The position numbers were made by a program, and so were the translations under genes. This document shows positions 32,367-33,018 of a stretch of 33,018 nt of DNA, piece by piece (the stretch's first letter is position 1; each line of letters begins with the position of its first letter). The DNA is taken from contig DASXNH010000261.1 of assembly GCA_036495195.1 (NCBI GenBank), positions 1 through 33,018 of the forward strand. The letters run 5' to 3'. Below the pieces are notes generated by a model. That model was not told the origin of the DNA. It did not search any database and saw nothing but the letters and a program-made list of their open reading frames with translations. Source of the stretch: Palsa-872 sp036495195 (lineage in GTDB: Bacteria > Chloroflexota > Dormibacteria > Dormibacterales > Dormibacteraceae).

Positions 32367-32873
32367 CTACCTGCGGATGACCACCGTCCCCGCGATCTTG
32401 TCCATCCATCCCTGTTTGCGCGCATCGAACGCGACCCAGATCACACCGATGAAGCAGACAAGGAACGAGATGATCAGCCCGAGCCATCGGAGGGCGGCCT
32501 TGCCGAAGGAAATCGGCTGTCCGGTCGTTGCGTCCACCACGTGCAATCCGAGAAGGCGCTGGCCGAGCGATGCGCCCATGTAGGTCCAGAGCAGAGTGAA
32601 ATACAGGAAGCTGAGAACGAGATCGATTCCGTTTGATGTCCGAGCCGCCCCGCTGCTGAGGCTGTTCACGTCGCTGTAATTGACCCCAAGCGGCGCGCTC
32701 AAGATGGCTCCGACGATGCTGAGCAGGATCGCGTCGATGATGTACGCGACGAGGCGGATCCAGAAGCCGCCGTAGGCACCCGACGATGCGACGGCCATCG
32801 GCTGGTAGCCGCCAGGCATCGGCGGCGGTGGCGGCGGCGCATAGCTGGGCGGCGGGGGCGGTGGGTTCTGCAT
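32367..32873 (-). CDS. RDD-family membrane protein with polyproline head
   Basis: A 168-residue protein. The N-terminal 25 residues are proline-rich (two runs of six prolines, with SYAP between them). The RDD domain follows: GGFWIRLVAYIIDAIL carries the Arg and Asp that define the family, then three hydrophobic segments at about 38-60, 83-102 and 128-148, with MGASLGQRLLGLHVVDATTGQPISFGKAALRW between the second and third. RDD proteins have unclear roles; some affect ion transport. AAGGAGGA upstream of ATG 32873 (complement of 32881-32888) is a strong Shine-Dalgarno. It is downstream of a second RDD gene on the same strand and converges on icmB. Confidence 0.85.
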   Translation of the reverse strand: MQNPPPPPPSYAPPPPPPMPGGYQPMAVASSGAYGGFWIRLVAYIIDAILLSIVGAILSAPLGVNYSDVNSLSSGAARTSNGIDLVLSFLYFTLLWTYMGASLGQRLLGLHVVDATTGQPISFGKAALRWLGLIISFLVCFIGVIWVAFDARKQGWMDKIAGTVVIRR

Positions 32874-32891
32874 CTCGAGATCCTCCTTCCG

Positions 32892-33018
32892 TCAATACTG
32901 CAGTACCACGGAGTTGGCGACCTTGTCGTGCCAGCCTTGCTTTCTGGGGTCGAACGCGACCCAGATCCATCCGATGTAGCAGGCCCAGGTGTTGACGATG
33001 CTCATGAGGAATCGAACA
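32892..33018 (-). CDS. RDD-family protein, C-terminal part (cut by window end)
   Basis: Only the last about 41 codons are visible, ending in TGA at 32892-32894. The sequence (…CYIGWIWVAFDPRKQGWHDKVANSVVLQY) is nearly superimposable on the end of the neighbouring RDD gene (…CFIGVIWVAFDARKQGWMDKIAGTVVIRR), so this is a tandem paralogue. The gap to the next ATG on this strand is 18 nt, suggesting a two-gene operon. The 5' part lies beyond the window. Confidence 0.8.
   Translation of the reverse strand, partial: VRFLMSIVNTWACYIGWIWVAFDPRKQGWHDKVANSVVLQY

Overview
The window is a GC-rich, densely packed bacterial chromosome segment with about 30 protein genes. There are no RNA genes, no CRISPR array, no transposase, and no gene-free stretch longer than about 150 bases. 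GC-rich codon use, GTG/TTG starts, an LCP-type wall-polymer ligase (monoderm envelope), a DUF222/HNH '13E12-like' gene and many apparently leaderless promoters suggest a high-GC Terrabacteria lineage. My best guess is Candidatus Dormibacterota or a Chloroflexota relative, with an actinobacterium as the alternative; this is inference.

Layout. 1-5400: galU, a small conserved-looking gene, a Pro/Ser-rich membrane-anchored protein, an unknown protein, an alpha-methylacyl-CoA racemase-type CoA-transferase, coaE, and a FixC-like flavoprotein. 5395-10057: a membrane-anchored sulfite-oxidase-family molybdoenzyme, divergent from an S9 prolyl-oligopeptidase fused through a long Pro/Glu linker to a C-terminal FHA domain. 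10173-17077: a co-directional acyl-CoA module (two SCP2-like proteins, methylmalonyl-CoA epimerase, methylmalonyl-CoA mutase large chain, VOC protein, acyl-CoA carboxylase beta chain, sucC, sucD). 17194-18964: a DUF222-HNH gene and a DUF2752 membrane protein. 19007-25992: three acyl-CoA dehydrogenases flanking a minus-strand set (unknown protein, YVTN propeller, ArsB/SLC13-type permease, UspA). 25989-29117: small polyproline membrane proteins and an LCP protein. 29267-32346: meaB, a second mutase large chain and a B12-binding small chain. 32367-end: two tandem RDD proteins, the second cut by the window edge.

The genes fit together as acyl-CoA catabolism. Racemase and acyl-CoA dehydrogenases oxidise (branched) acyl-CoAs, and FixC could pass electrons to quinone. 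Carboxylase, epimerase and mutase convert propionyl-CoA to succinyl-CoA, and SucCD harvests it as NTP. The two mutases differ at the known specificity residues: the first has Tyr/Arg (methylmalonyl type), the second Phe/Gln (isobutyryl type).

The main points to re-examine are: a LexA-like SOS box filling the promoter spacer of the HNH gene; a leaderless six-codon upstream ORF overlapping the sucC start; a recurring TANNNT-(6-8 nt)-start pattern indicating leaderless mRNAs, sometimes with the previous stop codon inside the -10; the protease-FHA fusion; the isobutyryl-type mutase locus; and a structured inverted repeat after the LCP gene.
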